A DNA stretch of 64,000 nt from Alcaligenes faecalis (GCF_005311025.1 NZ_CP031747.1:1798001-1862000), one strand, 5' to 3'; shown: positions 9,103 to 17,757, counted from the first letter of the stretch. The notes: generated by a model not told the origin, from the sequence alone. Translations and numbers: made by a program.

Positions 9103-10416
9103 ATGCGTCGCCCTCTCTTACTGCTGCTCTCCACTTTCTTTCTGATCTGGGCTGTTGAAGCCCTGTGGCTGGCCCCCTCGCCACCGGGCGATATGCTGTG
9201 GGTGGTCCGACAAGAAGGCATGCTGTTAACCGGAATTCTGGCACTGGGCACCATGACGGCCATCATGATTCTGGCCCTGCGTCCCCGCCGTCTGGAACCC
9301 TGGTTAGGCGGCATGGACAAAGCCTACAGGCTGCATAAATGGCTGGGTATCATCGCCATTTTGCTCAGTCTGGCCCATTGGCTCAGCAAGGAATCCAAAG
9401 GTCTGATCTCGGCAGCGATCGGCACGGGCGGCCGTCTGGCCAAAACCCCGGTTCCTGAATGGGTCAGCCTGTTCAAGCCCTATGCAAAATCACTCGGTGA
9501 ATGGACGTTTTACGCGCTGATTCTGATGCTGATCATTACCCTGGCGCACCGCACGATTTCCTATAAAAAGTGGTACAGCCTGCATCGCCTGATGCCGGTG
9601 GCCTATTTGATCCTGATCTTTCATGGCGTGGTACTGACGCCCCCTGCTTACTGGAGCGGTATAGGCGGCTGGGCACTGGCCATCACCATGGTGATCGGGA
9701 CAGCAGCAGCCGGCATCCAGCTGCTACGCAATTTGAGTTCGGCCTACCCGCACACGGGCACCGTGATCTCCTGTACGTCACAAGGTGATGTGCTGGAAGT
9801 GCAATGCCGCATGGACCAATCCTGGCCAGGTCACCAGGCTGGGCAGTTCGCTTTCTTACGTTTGAAGGGTGAATCCGAGTCCCATCCCTTTACCTTGTCC
9901 GATGCAGATCAGGACAACCAGATTGTGCGCTTTCATATCAAGCAACTGGGCGACTGGACCCGCAGCCTGCCCGAGCGTTTGCATGTTGGCCAGAACATTG
10001 AGCTGGACGGCCCTTATGGACGCTTCACTCAGCCGGACCGCGATGACAAGGGCATTTATATCTGGGTGGGTGCGGGTGTCGGGGCCACGCCATTTCTATC
10101 CTGGTTAAGCCAGGAACATCAGGACGGTCACGCTCCCTACGCCTATCTGCAATATGCCTGTCAGCATAGTACTGACCCATTGGCTCAGGCCTTGAGCAAG
10201 GCTGCCAAAGAGCACCCGGACGTGAATCTGGAAATTTATGCCGATGGCCGTCGCTGGACGCCCAAAGAGGTGCTGCAGCATTACCATGCCGACAAACCTC
10301 TGCATATCTGGTTCTGTGGACCGGCTGCAATGGGCCGACAGTTGCGACGTGAGCTCAAGCAAACACTGCCTGCAAAATCCTGGACCTTGCACAAGGAACA
10401 CTTCCAGTTCCGCTAA
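9103..10416 (+). CDS. Ferric-reductase-like membrane flavocytochrome
   Basis: Protein of 437 residues. The N-terminal half has about six membrane helices with paired His residues in neighbouring helices (LHKWLG and LAHWLS; LAHRT, LHRLM and IFHGV), as in the FRD/YedZ heme-b domain. The C-terminal half is a ferredoxin-NADP-reductase-like module with an FAD segment (HPFTLSD), a nucleotide-binding GAGVGATPF and a terminal CGP. The reaction is therefore electron transfer from NAD(P)H through FAD and heme to an acceptor across the inner membrane, plausibly ferric iron. Neighbours (TetR and an exporter with a Fur-like box) agree with an iron link, but no Fur box was seen in its own upstream region. 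Confidence 0.85.
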   Translation: MRRPLLLLLSTFFLIWAVEALWLAPSPPGDMLWVVRQEGMLLTGILALGTMTAIMILALRPRRLEPWLGGMDKAYRLHKWLGIIAILLSLAHWLSKESKGLISAAIGTGGRLAKTPVPEWVSLFKPYAKSLGEWTFYALILMLIITLAHRTISYKKWYSLHRLMPVAYLILIFHGVVLTPPAYWSGIGGWALAITMVIGTAAAGIQLLRNLSSAYPHTGTVISCTSQGDVLEVQCRMDQSWPGHQAGQFAFLRLKGESESHPFTLSDADQDNQIVRFHIKQLGDWTRSLPERLHVGQNIELDGPYGRFTQPDRDDKGIYIWVGAGVGATPFLSWLSQEHQDGHAPYAYLQYACQHSTDPLAQALSKAAKEHPDVNLEIYADGRRWTPKEVLQHYHADKPLHIWFCGPAAMGRQLRRELKQTLPAKSWTLHKEHFQFR

Positions 10417-10433
10417 GCCTTTGCTCATCCAGC

Positions 10434-10469
10434 AACTGGCCTTGTTTAGAAATCAGAACAAGGCCAGTT
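10434..10469. terminator. Hairpin between convergent reductase and TetR genes
   Basis: Perfect 13-bp stem (10434-10446 with 10457-10469) and a 10-nt loop lie between two converging genes. There is no strong T-run on either side, so it may act as a bidirectional stop or only shield the RNA ends. Confidence 0.6.
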
Positions 10470-10511
10470 CTGCGTATGCTGAGTGCAGCAATCCAGTGCG
10501 ACTGGAACAGC

Positions 10512-11120
10512 CTACATATTTTGGTGAGGCGGCGTCGCCCCGAGCATAGACACAAAAAGAGTCACCAGATTGTTCTCCATGACGGCCCACTGCTCTGCAG
10601 TTTCCAACCCCATATTGTCGACCGCGCCATGCATGCCCTGGTAGATCACCCAGGCGGTCAAATCCACATCGGCCACAGACCAGGCCCCCGCTTTCTGCCC
10701 TTCACTCAGGATCCGGTGCAAGGGCTCGGTTACCGTGTTGCGTTCACCCTGGTAATTGCTGCGCATATGGTCTGAAAACACCAGATCATGCATCTCCAGG
10801 GTGTCTCTGTACGCCTGTACCGAAGCGCGAATCCAGCAAGCCAGACGCTGCACCCAATCCTCTGCCGGCGCCTGCTCCAGCGCCCCCTGCACACGATCAT
10901 GAAACTGCTGGATGAACTGCTCGCGCAGGGCAGCCAGAATCTCCTGCTTGGAGCTGAAGTAGTGATAGAACAAGCCCTTGGACATGCCCGCCCGCAACAC
11001 AATTTCATCCACCGGCGTGGCATCAAACCCTTGTTGCAAAAACAAGGTGGCAGCCGCCTCCAATAAGTCTCGGCGACGAACTTCAGAGGGTTGGGTACGA
11101 GGTGTTTTGGCAGCGGTCAT
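10512..11120 (-). CDS. TetR/AcrR-family repressor next to a DHA2 exporter
   Basis: Repressor of about 202 residues. The N-terminal helix-turn-helix reads AAATLFLQQGF, then VDEIVLRAGMSKGLFYHYFSSKQEIL, a textbook TetR DNA-binding domain. The C-terminal ligand domain contains IYQGMHGAVDNMGL. The start is uncertain: ATG at 11120 (MTAAKTPR) gives the usual N-terminus, while a GTG at 11171 adds 17 residues; neither has a strong ribosome site. It is divergent from the exporter at 11265, with a 21-bp palindrome between that is almost certainly its operator. It is expected to repress the exporter and itself until a ligand binds. Confidence 0.9.
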   Translation of the reverse strand: MTAAKTPRTQPSEVRRRDLLEAAATLFLQQGFDATPVDEIVLRAGMSKGLFYHYFSSKQEILAALREQFIQQFHDRVQGALEQAPAEDWVQRLACWIRASVQAYRDTLEMHDLVFSDHMRSNYQGERNTVTEPLHRILSEGQKAGAWSVADVDLTAWVIYQGMHGAVDNMGLETAEQWAVMENNLVTLFVSMLGATPPHQNM

Positions 11121-11202
11121 GGATGTCAAAGTATCAGAAAAACCCCGACAAAGTGCCTCGTCGGGTGTCACCGCGCTATTTTAGCCAGCCTGTTTATTTT
11201 TC

Positions 11203-11223
11203 ATTGACTGACAGTCAGTCAAT
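11203..11223. promoter_or_regulatory. TetR operator palindrome
   Basis: ATTGACTGAC-A-GTCAGTCAAT: ten-base perfect arms around one base, placed between the divergent TetR and exporter genes. The length and the TGAC/GTCA core are typical of AcrR/TetR-type operators. Confidence 0.8.
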
Positions 11224-11237
11224 ATTTTATAGTCGTC

Positions 11238-11257
11238 GATAATAATTCTCATTTATC
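11238..11257 (+). promoter_or_regulatory. Fur-like box before the exporter
   Basis: GATAATAATTCTCATTTATC matches the GATAATnATTnTCATTATC type of Fur site at most positions. It ends 8 bp before the exporter ATG (11265), so binding would block transcription or the start region. Together with the palindrome at 11203 it suggests double control. Confidence 0.6.
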
Positions 11258-11264
11258 AAATATC

Positions 11265-12773
11265 ATGACTCGCCGACTTGCTCTAACCATCGCCATTTAC
11301 CTGGGGACTTTCATGGTCACCCTGGACATCAGCATCGTGAATCTTGCCTTGCCACGCATGCAACAAGCCTTGCAAACCGATATGGCCGGGCTGCAATGGA
11401 TCGTGGATTCCTATGCGCTGTGCCTGTCCGCCTTCATGTTGTCTGCCGGGCTACTGGGGGATCGCTACGGACGCAAGAAGAGCTGGTTGCTGGGCGTGCT
11501 GGCCTTCACCGTCGGTTCCATGATGTGCGCCTTGGCTGGCTCACTGAGCGCCCTGCTCTGGGGTCGTGTCGTGCAAGGCATGGCCGGGGCTTTACTTATT
11601 CCTGGAGCCCTGTCGATCCTGACCCACGCCTTTCCAGACCCGGCCCAGCGTGCCCGCGTCATTGGCGGCTGGTCTTCCTTCAGCGCCCTGGCTCTGGTAC
11701 TGGGCCCGATTCTGGGCGGGGTGCTGGTCGATGTAGCCGACTGGCCTTCGATCTTCAGCCTGAATCTGCCACTGGGCCTGCTGACCCTGGGCTTGGGCAT
11801 GTGGGGCATTCAGGAGTCGGCCAATCCCGAACACGCAGCTTTCGACCCTGTCGGCCAGTTGCTTAGCGTTATCTGGCTTGGCTCCCTGACCTATGGCCTG
11901 ATCTGCGCGGGTGAGCAAGGCTGGCACGCTACCGAGACGATTCGTTCCCTGGGCGTGGCCGCGCTCACCTTCGTGGCGTTTATCTATGCCCAAACCCGTG
12001 TCGCCCGCCCCTTGCTGCCTCTGAGTCTGTTTCGGGACTACCGCTTCAGCACTGCCAATATCGCCTCCTTTGTGCTGGGCTTTGCCGCCTATAGCAATGT
12101 GTTTTTCCTGTCCCTGTTCTTCCAGAACGCCCTGGGCTGGAGTGCGACCCAAACCGGCTGGGGGCTGGCTCCCCAGTTCATTGGCATGGCTGTGCTGGCC
12201 TCCCGTTTTGGGGCCTTGAGCCAGCGCTTTGGATTGAAGCTGATCCTGACTGTGGGCTTTGGCCTGATGGCAGCCGGTTCCTGGTTGATGATGTTGCTGC
12301 AACCCGGCGCTTCCTACTGGATGGCTGGTTTCGCCTTGGCCGTACTAGGCATTGGCATGGGTTTGTCGGTGCCGGCGTGCAGTACCTTGGTCATGAATCT
12401 GGTGCCGCGTGAGCGTTCCGGCATGGCATCAGCCACCACCAATGCCATCCGCCAAACCGGAATGACCTTGGGTGTTGCCCTGCTGGCTTCCTTGATGAGC
12501 CAAGGAGCAGTCAGCTCCCTGTCCAGTCGTCTTGATCCGGTCAATCCCATGCTGGAACAGGCACAACAAATTATCAGCTCCGGTCAGGTGAATCTGCCTG
12601 CCTCAGCAGATTCCTTGTTCTGGATGCAAGCCATCCAGCACGCCTGGGCAGACGGCTTTCACCGCGTCATGTTCTGGGCCGGATTGCTGGCCGTCTTCAG
12701 TCTGGTTCTGCTGCTGCGTCTGCGTTTGCCTCGTGTACAGGCTGCTCCTGCCGCTGCGGTGGAACTGCATTAA
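11265..12773 (+). CDS. DHA2-family (14-TM) MFS exporter, EmrB/QacA-like
   Basis: Inner-membrane proton-driven exporter of 502 residues with about 14 hydrophobic helices. MFS signatures are visible: motif D1-like LDISIVNLALP near residue 20, motif A LLGDRYGRKK near 65-75, and motif C-type GPILGGVL near 145. The ATG at 11265 begins at the first helix; no ribosome site is evident, and the start lies just after the Fur-like box. It is divergent from the TetR repressor. Members export drugs, dyes or siderophores. The iron box and the ferric-reductase neighbour make a siderophore or iron-related substrate worth considering, but a multidrug role is the default reading. Confidence 0.88.
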   Translation: MTRRLALTIAIYLGTFMVTLDISIVNLALPRMQQALQTDMAGLQWIVDSYALCLSAFMLSAGLLGDRYGRKKSWLLGVLAFTVGSMMCALAGSLSALLWGRVVQGMAGALLIPGALSILTHAFPDPAQRARVIGGWSSFSALALVLGPILGGVLVDVADWPSIFSLNLPLGLLTLGLGMWGIQESANPEHAAFDPVGQLLSVIWLGSLTYGLICAGEQGWHATETIRSLGVAALTFVAFIYAQTRVARPLLPLSLFRDYRFSTANIASFVLGFAAYSNVFFLSLFFQNALGWSATQTGWGLAPQFIGMAVLASRFGALSQRFGLKLILTVGFGLMAAGSWLMMLLQPGASYWMAGFALAVLGIGMGLSVPACSTLVMNLVPRERSGMASATTNAIRQTGMTLGVALLASLMSQGAVSSLSSRLDPVNPMLEQAQQIISSGQVNLPASADSLFWMQAIQHAWADGFHRVMFWAGLLAVFSLVLLLRLRLPRVQAAPAAAVELH

Positions 12774-12807
12774 GCCCAGCTTTTGCAGACTGGATTTACA
12801 ATAGCGC

Positions 12808-13188
12808 ATGGACAAATTACGACTGGATAAATGGCTCTGGGCAGCGCGCTTTTACAAGACACGCAGCCTGGCTTCCGAGGAGATCACCAAAGGGCGGGTT
12901 TTGCTGAATCAGCAAAGCACCAAGCCTGCCCGCGAAGTCTCAATCGGTGATGTGATTACCTTGCGCAAGGAGACTCCTGCCATGGAGGTTCACGTCACCG
13001 CCTTAAGCGGCGTACGTGGTCCCGCGCCAGTTGCTCGCCAGCTGTATCAAGAGACGGAAGAAAGCAGCACACGACGCGCGCAGGCCGCCGAACAACGCCG
13101 TCTGGCACCTGAACCTGCACTGGACTTTGATGCTGGACGTCCGACCAAGAAAGATCGTCGTCAGATGCAGTTGCTGCGGGGGAAATAG
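12808..13188 (+). CDS. hslR: Heat-shock protein 15 (S4-domain RNA-binding protein)
   Basis: Basic protein of 126 residues. The N-terminal S4 RNA-binding domain reads LRLDKWLWAARFYKTRS, then ITKGRVLLN and PAREVSIGD. The C-terminal tail is rich in Arg and Lys and ends in DRRQMQLLRGK. This is the pattern of Hsp15, which binds stalled 50S subunits carrying nascent chains and helps recycle them. The length is close to E. coli HslR (133). A strong terminator lies 30 bp downstream. It follows the exporter by 34 bp, so some read-through is possible, but no functional link is apparent. Confidence 0.93.
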   Translation: MDKLRLDKWLWAARFYKTRSLASEEITKGRVLLNQQSTKPAREVSIGDVITLRKETPAMEVHVTALSGVRGPAPVARQLYQETEESSTRRAQAAEQRRLAPEPALDFDAGRPTKKDRRQMQLLRGK

Positions 13189-13218
13189 ACCGCTCCCTGC
13201 TCGTACTTCGCGACATAG

Positions 13219-13260
13219 AAAAAGCCCTGCCAAGCTGCCCTGCCTGGCAGGGCTTTTTTT
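13219..13260 (+). terminator. Terminator of hslR
   Basis: Stem AAGCCCTGCCA with TGGCAGGGCTT (about 13222-13232 and 13245-13255), a 12-nt loop, then a run of T. The A-run on the left side would let it work in both directions. Confidence 0.9.
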
Positions 13261-13624
13261 ATGATTCGTTCTTTCGATGAGTCTATCGCCAGCGTTTCAC
13301 GGCGATCTGCACAGGGACTAACAACCCGCTCCTGCTTGCCTCTTCCCCGCCGGTCTACCTGCTTATGCTGCAAGCCCCTGCACTGCTTTTGAGCACCCCA
13401 CAAAACGTCTGCACTCCCGTCCGCTAAAGCATCTGCCGATGCAGAAAACCTTCAACTAAAAACCTTAAAAACAACGCTGCAAACCCTTTTTGATATATCA
13501 GATTGCACTTTTATATATCAATAAAATCAAGGGTTTACACCATTGATCGCGCTTGCAACAAAACGCTATAAACCTAAAACAATTACATGCAAACGCATTC
13601 AAAAAAATGCAAGGAGACAGGAAA
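13261..13624. other. Leader region of the enolase-superfamily gene
   Basis: No gene is seen in these 364 bp. The right half is AT-rich and carries two ATATATCA elements about 20 bp (two helical turns) apart: TGATATATCA at 13491-13500 and TTATATATCA at 13511-13520. They are candidate operator half-sites for a regulator encoded elsewhere. Confidence 0.4.
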
Positions 13625-14779
13625 ATGAAAATCACGGCAGTACGCGCGATTCCCTTGAACGTGCCTTTTCAATTCGATAGCGCGGGCATCCAAAAACCCA
13701 CCAACCTGGCCATCTGCCATGTGGAAATCGAGACCGATGAAGGCATCACCGGCTATGGACTTAGCGCCATTACCGAAGAGCACCCTGTTGCCAGCACCAT
13801 CAACGATATTCTGGCCAGCGACCTGATCGGGCAAGACCCCTTGAACACCGAGCGCCTGTGGGATCGCATGTACTGGAACGTGTGCCCTCGTGGTCAGACG
13901 GGCTATGCCATGCACGCCATCTCTGCGTTGGACATTGCCTTGTGGGACATCAAGGGTAAAGCCCTGGGTCTGCCCGTATGGAAACTGCTGGGTGGTGCTC
14001 GTGAAAAAGTACCGGCCTACGCGACCTTCGGCTTTGCTTTCCTGGGCGAAGAAGAGTTGGTTAAAGTTGCGCGCGACTGCGTGGATCAAGGCTTCAAGGG
14101 CTTGAAGATGGTGGTAGGCCATCATGGCTTGCAACGTCGCGACGAACCGCGCCCCCTGTCCGAACTGATCCGCCAGGACATGCGCCGCATGAGCCTGGTA
14201 CGCGAGGCCATCCCCGCCGACATTCCACTGTACATCGACGGCAATTGCAGCCTGGACTATGTGCACGCCAAAGCCATCGCCCGCCACGCCCGTGATCTGG
14301 ACGTCGGCTTTTTTGAAGAACCCATTACCCAGAACGACACGGGCCGCTTGCGCGAATTGCGTCAAAGCACTGGGATCACCATTGCCGCTGGTCAAAACGA
14401 AGGCCAGTCCTACCGCTTTCGGGATCTGTTGATGCAGCAGGCTGTCGACATTCTGCAGCCCAACGTGCTGATTTCTGGAGGTTTCACCCAGTCCCGCAAG
14501 ATCTTCGCTCTGGCGGAAAGCTTTAACGCGTCCGTCGCCAATGGCGGGGCGTTCCCCTCCCACAACGGTCACCTGCACTGCGGTTTGTTAAATGGCGGCG
14601 ATGTGGAATGGCACCTGGCCGCCAGCGCCATGATGGCCGAGATCTATACCGGCCTGCCCCAGCCCGAACAAGGCTGGCTGCGCATGCCCGACGCCCCCGG
14701 CCTGGGGCTGACACCACGACAAGATCAAATCGACAAGCTGCGCAGCAACCCCGGCAGCCTGGGCTCCGGCAAAGGCTGA
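13625..14779 (+). CDS. Mandelate racemase/muconate lactonizing enzyme family protein (enolase superfamily)
   Basis: Cytoplasmic enzyme of 384 residues. The N-terminal capping domain (MKITAVRAIPLNVPF) is followed by a modified TIM barrel. Metal-ligand strands are visible: YIDGNCS (Asp), FFEEPI (Glu) and AAGQNEG, where the usual Glu of the AGE motif is Gln. The Lys motif after strand 2 reads GLKMVVG, so the second position of the KxK pair is Val. A His-containing strand (FPSHNGHLH) may supply the base. Family chemistry starts with proton abstraction next to a carboxylate, for example acid-sugar dehydration. AAGGAG lies before the ATG at 13625; a longer frame from 13553 has no such site. It is followed by a Bug receptor 30 bp downstream. 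Confidence 0.85.
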   Translation: MKITAVRAIPLNVPFQFDSAGIQKPTNLAICHVEIETDEGITGYGLSAITEEHPVASTINDILASDLIGQDPLNTERLWDRMYWNVCPRGQTGYAMHAISALDIALWDIKGKALGLPVWKLLGGAREKVPAYATFGFAFLGEEELVKVARDCVDQGFKGLKMVVGHHGLQRRDEPRPLSELIRQDMRRMSLVREAIPADIPLYIDGNCSLDYVHAKAIARHARDLDVGFFEEPITQNDTGRLRELRQSTGITIAAGQNEGQSYRFRDLLMQQAVDILQPNVLISGGFTQSRKIFALAESFNASVANGGAFPSHNGHLHCGLLNGGDVEWHLAASAMMAEIYTGLPQPEQGWLRMPDAPGLGLTPRQDQIDKLRSNPGSLGSGKG

Positions 14780-14809
14780 AACCGACGACTACCGAGGAGG
14801 TAAAAAAAC

Positions 14810-15784
14810 ATGAAACCCTGGTCCCGTGTTGTACTTGCCCTCAGTTTTATCTTTGCTGCCGCACCCCAAAGCTGGGCAGCTCCCCCCGCCTGGGCCGAAC
14901 GCCCGGTGCGGCTGATCGTCCCTTCTGCCGCGGGTGGTTCGGGCGACACCCTGGCTCGTCCTCTGGCCGAAGCTCTGGGCAGTGAAATAGGTCAAACCGT
15001 TGTTGTAGAAAATAAAGGAGGTGTAGGCGGCGTGCTGGGTGCCAGCATGGTGGCCAACTCCAGCCCCGCAGACAATCAGCTCTTGTTTGGTGCCGTGCAT
15101 CACATGATTGCGCCTGCCGTATTGAAGAACTTCCCCTACGACACACGCAAGGACCTGAAAGCCGTCACCCTGATTGCCGCCATGCCCAATGTGCTGGTGG
15201 TGAATGCCAATTCGCCCTATCACAGCGTGGACGACCTGCTGGCCGCCGCCAAGCAAGGGGCTGGCGTGAACTATGGCACCAGTGGCGTCGCTACCATGCT
15301 GCATCTGATGGCCGGCAAGCTGGAAAAGAAATCCGGCACCACCATGACCGCCGTGCACTACAAAGGCAGCGGCCCGGCTGTGATGGCGCTGATCAGTGGC
15401 GATCAAGTGGACTTCATGTTCGAGACTATGCCGTCGGCCGTGGCGCAGATACGCAATGGCCGCTTGCGCGCCCTGGCCGTATCCAGCCCGGAACGCGCTC
15501 CTGCCTTGCCGGATGTTCCCACGCTGAAAGAACTGGGCATGGATGAGATCAGTGCCCAGACCTGGTACGGGATTTTCATGCAAGGCGATGTACCGGATGC
15601 CACCGTGCAAAGCGTGGCAGACAGCATTCACCGTGCCTTGAATACCGACAAGATCAAGGAAATCTGGGAAGGGAACGGCGCGACCCTGGTCACCAACAGC
15701 CCAGCCGAGTTCACGGTCTATGTGGATCAGCAGTTGAACTATTGGGCCGACTCGGTCAGTGATCTGGGGCTGAGCAACTTCTAA
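14810..15784 (+). CDS. Bug-family periplasmic receptor
   Basis: Periplasmic binding protein of 324 residues with a signal peptide ending near SWAAPP. Family motifs are VRLIVPSAAGGSGDTLAR, VVENKGGVGGVLGA and AVHYKGSGPAVMALISGDQ. A very strong ribosome site, GAGGAGG, precedes the ATG. It follows the enolase-superfamily gene by 30 bp and is closed by a terminator, so the two are one operon. No TctAB genes are nearby. The ligand is probably the acid that the upstream enzyme converts. It shares the fold but little detailed sequence with the other two Bug proteins of the window. Confidence 0.92.
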   Translation: MKPWSRVVLALSFIFAAAPQSWAAPPAWAERPVRLIVPSAAGGSGDTLARPLAEALGSEIGQTVVVENKGGVGGVLGASMVANSSPADNQLLFGAVHHMIAPAVLKNFPYDTRKDLKAVTLIAAMPNVLVVNANSPYHSVDDLLAAAKQGAGVNYGTSGVATMLHLMAGKLEKKSGTTMTAVHYKGSGPAVMALISGDQVDFMFETMPSAVAQIRNGRLRALAVSSPERAPALPDVPTLKELGMDEISAQTWYGIFMQGDVPDATVQSVADSIHRALNTDKIKEIWEGNGATLVTNSPAEFTVYVDQQLNYWADSVSDLGLSNF

Positions 15785-15809
15785 CTTTAAAAACTGCAAT
15801 TCACCTTCA

Positions 15810-15833
15810 GGGCTGCCACTGGCAGCCCTTTTT
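15810..15833 (+). terminator. Terminator of the enolase-family/Bug operon
   Basis: GGGCTGCC (15810-15817) pairs with GGCAGCCC (15821-15828) across a 3-nt loop, followed by TTTTT. It starts 26 bp after the Bug stop. Confidence 0.9.
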
Positions 15834-15899
15834 CTTGAGCCTGTCCTGCCCCTGCTGCTTCGCGTTATGCTGTGGCACCCGTTACAGCAAACCATAGCC

Positions 15900-16541
15900 A
15901 TGTCCAGCCTGTTCCACCCCTTTGAAAAGCTTGCCGCCCAACTCCTGCCCCATAGCAGCACCAGTCACAACGACGGCTCCCACGACCAATCGCACTTGCA
16001 GCGCGTCTGGAAGAACGTCTGTGCGATTCAGGAAAAAGAAGGTGGGGATCTGCGGATTTTGCTGGCAGCAACGGTGCTGCACGACTGCGTGGCGGTAGAG
16101 AAGAATTCGCCATTGCGCTCTCGTGCTTCCACCCTGTCGGCGGAGCAGGCACAACACATTCTGACCAGGCTGGGATGGTCAGAGCAGGACTGTGAAGCCG
16201 TGGGCCAAGCAATTCAAAGCCACAGCTTTTCAGCAAACATCCCGCCCGTCAGTCTGGAGGCCCGCATCTTGCAGGATGCAGACCGCCTGGATGCCATTGG
16301 CGCTTTAGGGATAGCTCGCTGCTTCTATACAGCGGGGCGAATGGGCTCCAGCTTGTATGAGCCGGAAGATCCAAAAGCAGAGACTCGTCCTCTGGATGAC
16401 AAGCGCTACGCGCTGGATCACTTCCCGGCCAAATTATTCAAATTGGCCGAGGGTTTTCAGACTGAACGGGGGCAAGCAATCGCGCGTGAGCGACACGCGC
16501 GGATGGAACGGTTTGTAGAGGAAATGCTGGGGGAGCTGTAA
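15900..16541 (+). CDS. HD-domain phosphohydrolase (YedJ-like)
   Basis: Protein of 213 residues with HD-domain metal residues: SHDQSHLQRVW (first His), VLHDC (the HD pair) and LQDADRLDAIGALG (the last Asp). This arrangement follows the YedJ/PA-type HD hydrolases, which cleave phosphate esters or nucleotides; the physiological substrate is not known. The ATG at 15900 (MSSLFHPFEKL) gives the family N-terminus, while an in-frame ATG at 15867 would run into the preceding terminator region. The 3' end converges on the MazG-like gene 13 bp away. Confidence 0.85.
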   Translation: MSSLFHPFEKLAAQLLPHSSTSHNDGSHDQSHLQRVWKNVCAIQEKEGGDLRILLAATVLHDCVAVEKNSPLRSRASTLSAEQAQHILTRLGWSEQDCEAVGQAIQSHSFSANIPPVSLEARILQDADRLDAIGALGIARCFYTAGRMGSSLYEPEDPKAETRPLDDKRYALDHFPAKLFKLAEGFQTERGQAIARERHARMERFVEEMLGEL

Positions 16542-16554
16542 TCCCTAGCCCCTT

Positions 16555-16929
16555 TTACAACTCCGTATATTTCTTGTTCGTCCCCCGCACTTTGTCAGCG
16601 GGGTATTTCCGGGCGTTTTTTACCAGCTTGTTGGTAACAGCCTCATTCATATCCACACCCAGAACGAAGGCCAGACGGCTCAGGTAGATTTGCACGTCAG
16701 CCAGTTCATCGCGCACGGCTTCAGCAGTTTTCGGGTCTTTGCCTGCTTCGCGGGACTGGTCTTCTGTCAGCCATTGGAAGATTTCGATCAGCTCGCCCAC
16801 TTCGTTGGTCAGGGCCATGGCCAGATTTTTGGGGCTATGGAACTGGTCCCACTCACGCTCGCGGGCGAACTGGGCGACGGCCTCGTTCAGGCCAGTCAAA
16901 TTCATCAAGGGGCGTTTTGGGTCTGTCAT
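16555..16929 (-). CDS. MazG-like nucleotide pyrophosphohydrolase (dCTPase type)
   Basis: Protein of 124 residues with the all-alpha NTP pyrophosphatase signature: NEVGELIEIFQW for the ExxE helix and DELADVQIYL for the second acidic helix (ExxD). A conserved ending KYPADKVRGTNKKY is found in the short dCTP-pyrophosphatase-like members. The likely role is hydrolysis of (d)NTPs to monophosphate and pyrophosphate to clean the nucleotide pool. The start is either ATG 16929 (MTDPKRP) or GTG 16941; the ATG is preferred because of GTGAAG upstream. It stands upstream of nothing in its own direction and converges with the HD gene. Confidence 0.88.
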   Translation of the reverse strand: MTDPKRPLMNLTGLNEAVAQFAREREWDQFHSPKNLAMALTNEVGELIEIFQWLTEDQSREAGKDPKTAEAVRDELADVQIYLSRLAFVLGVDMNEAVTNKLVKNARKYPADKVRGTNKKYTEL

Positions 16930-17000
16930 TACGTACTTCACTCTAAAAATTTCAATCCAGCGACAGACTCACACAAGCACCGGGGGGATGGCAAGTCTGT

Positions 17001-17462
17001 TTACGATCTCGCAGCCGTTTGCAGGCTCATCATCAGGCGGTCCAGTGCGTTGGCAAACTCACGCCGGTCGGCCTGGCTGAAGGGGGCTGGGCCTCCGATA
17101 TCCACGCCAGTGCTACGCAGTTCTTCCATCATGTCGCGCATGGCCAGGCGCTCGCCTATGCTGTTGGCGTCCAGGCGTTCGCCCCTGGGGGTCAGGACCA
17201 GAGCTTTACGCTCCAGCACCTGGGCAGCCAGAGGGATATCGGCGGTAATCACCAGATCTCCCACGCTGGCGTGCTGGACGATGTAGTCATCCGCCACGTC
17301 AAAGCCCCGCGCCACCTGCACCGCCCTCAACCAGGGCGATGGCGGGGTGCGCAGCATCTGATTCGCCACCAGGATCACATGGCGACTCCAACGCTGCCCG
17401 GCGCGGTACAGAATTTCTTTGATGACTACGGGACAAGCGTCCGCATCGACCCAAATCTGCAT
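17001..17462 (-). CDS. yaiI: YaiI/YqxD family protein (UPF0178)
   Basis: Protein of 153 residues beginning [12 protein letters not shown] and containing [20 protein letters not shown] and [21 protein letters not shown]. These are the hallmarks of UPF0178 (DUF188), a PIN-like fold whose function is not established. Its length is the family norm. It begins 3 bp after the stop of the small gene at 17466-17732 on the same strand, so the two form an operon. Confidence 0.93.
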   Translation of the reverse strand: MQIWVDADACPVVIKEILYRAGQRWSRHVILVANQMLRTPPSPWLRAVQVARGFDVADDYIVQHASVGDLVITADIPLAAQVLERKALVLTPRGERLDANSIGERLAMRDMMEELRSTGVDIGGPAPFSQADRREFANALDRLMMSLQTAARS

Positions 17463-17465
17463 GGG

Positions 17466-17732
17466 TTACAGGCCCAGAGCTTGAGCCAACAGGCGATCAA
17501 TGACCTCATTGGTCGAGACGCCTTGCTCGGTAGCACGAGCGCGCACGGCATCAATAACGGGCTGGGTCAGCTTGACGGGAAAGGACACCAGGCCAGCAGC
17601 CTGATCCAGACGACGTTGTTCGCGCCGATCAGCCACGGCGGAGTCACCTGCAAAGCGTTGTGGCGTACCCGCTTTTTTTACATTGCTCAGCAGTTTGACG
17701 GCGCTGAGTTTTTCCATATCGGTGCGTTTCAT
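17466..17732 (-). CDS. Small conserved protein, possible ribbon-helix-helix type
   Basis: An 88-residue hydrophilic protein. The first half is basic with no clear fold. The C-terminal half reads VSFPVKLTQPVIDAVRARA, then GVSTNEVIDRLLAQALGL, which looks like the strand-helix-helix order of ribbon-helix-helix DNA-binding proteins; this is inference only. It directly precedes yaiI (3-bp gap), so co-expression is near certain. The start is ATG 17732 or the in-frame ATG 17717, and neither has a strong ribosome site. No function is assigned. Confidence 0.6.
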   Translation of the reverse strand: MKRTDMEKLSAVKLLSNVKKAGTPQRFAGDSAVADRREQRRLDQAAGLVSFPVKLTQPVIDAVRARATEQGVSTNEVIDRLLAQALGL

Positions 17733-17757
17733 CGGATTTCTTTATAAGAATGGGCTG

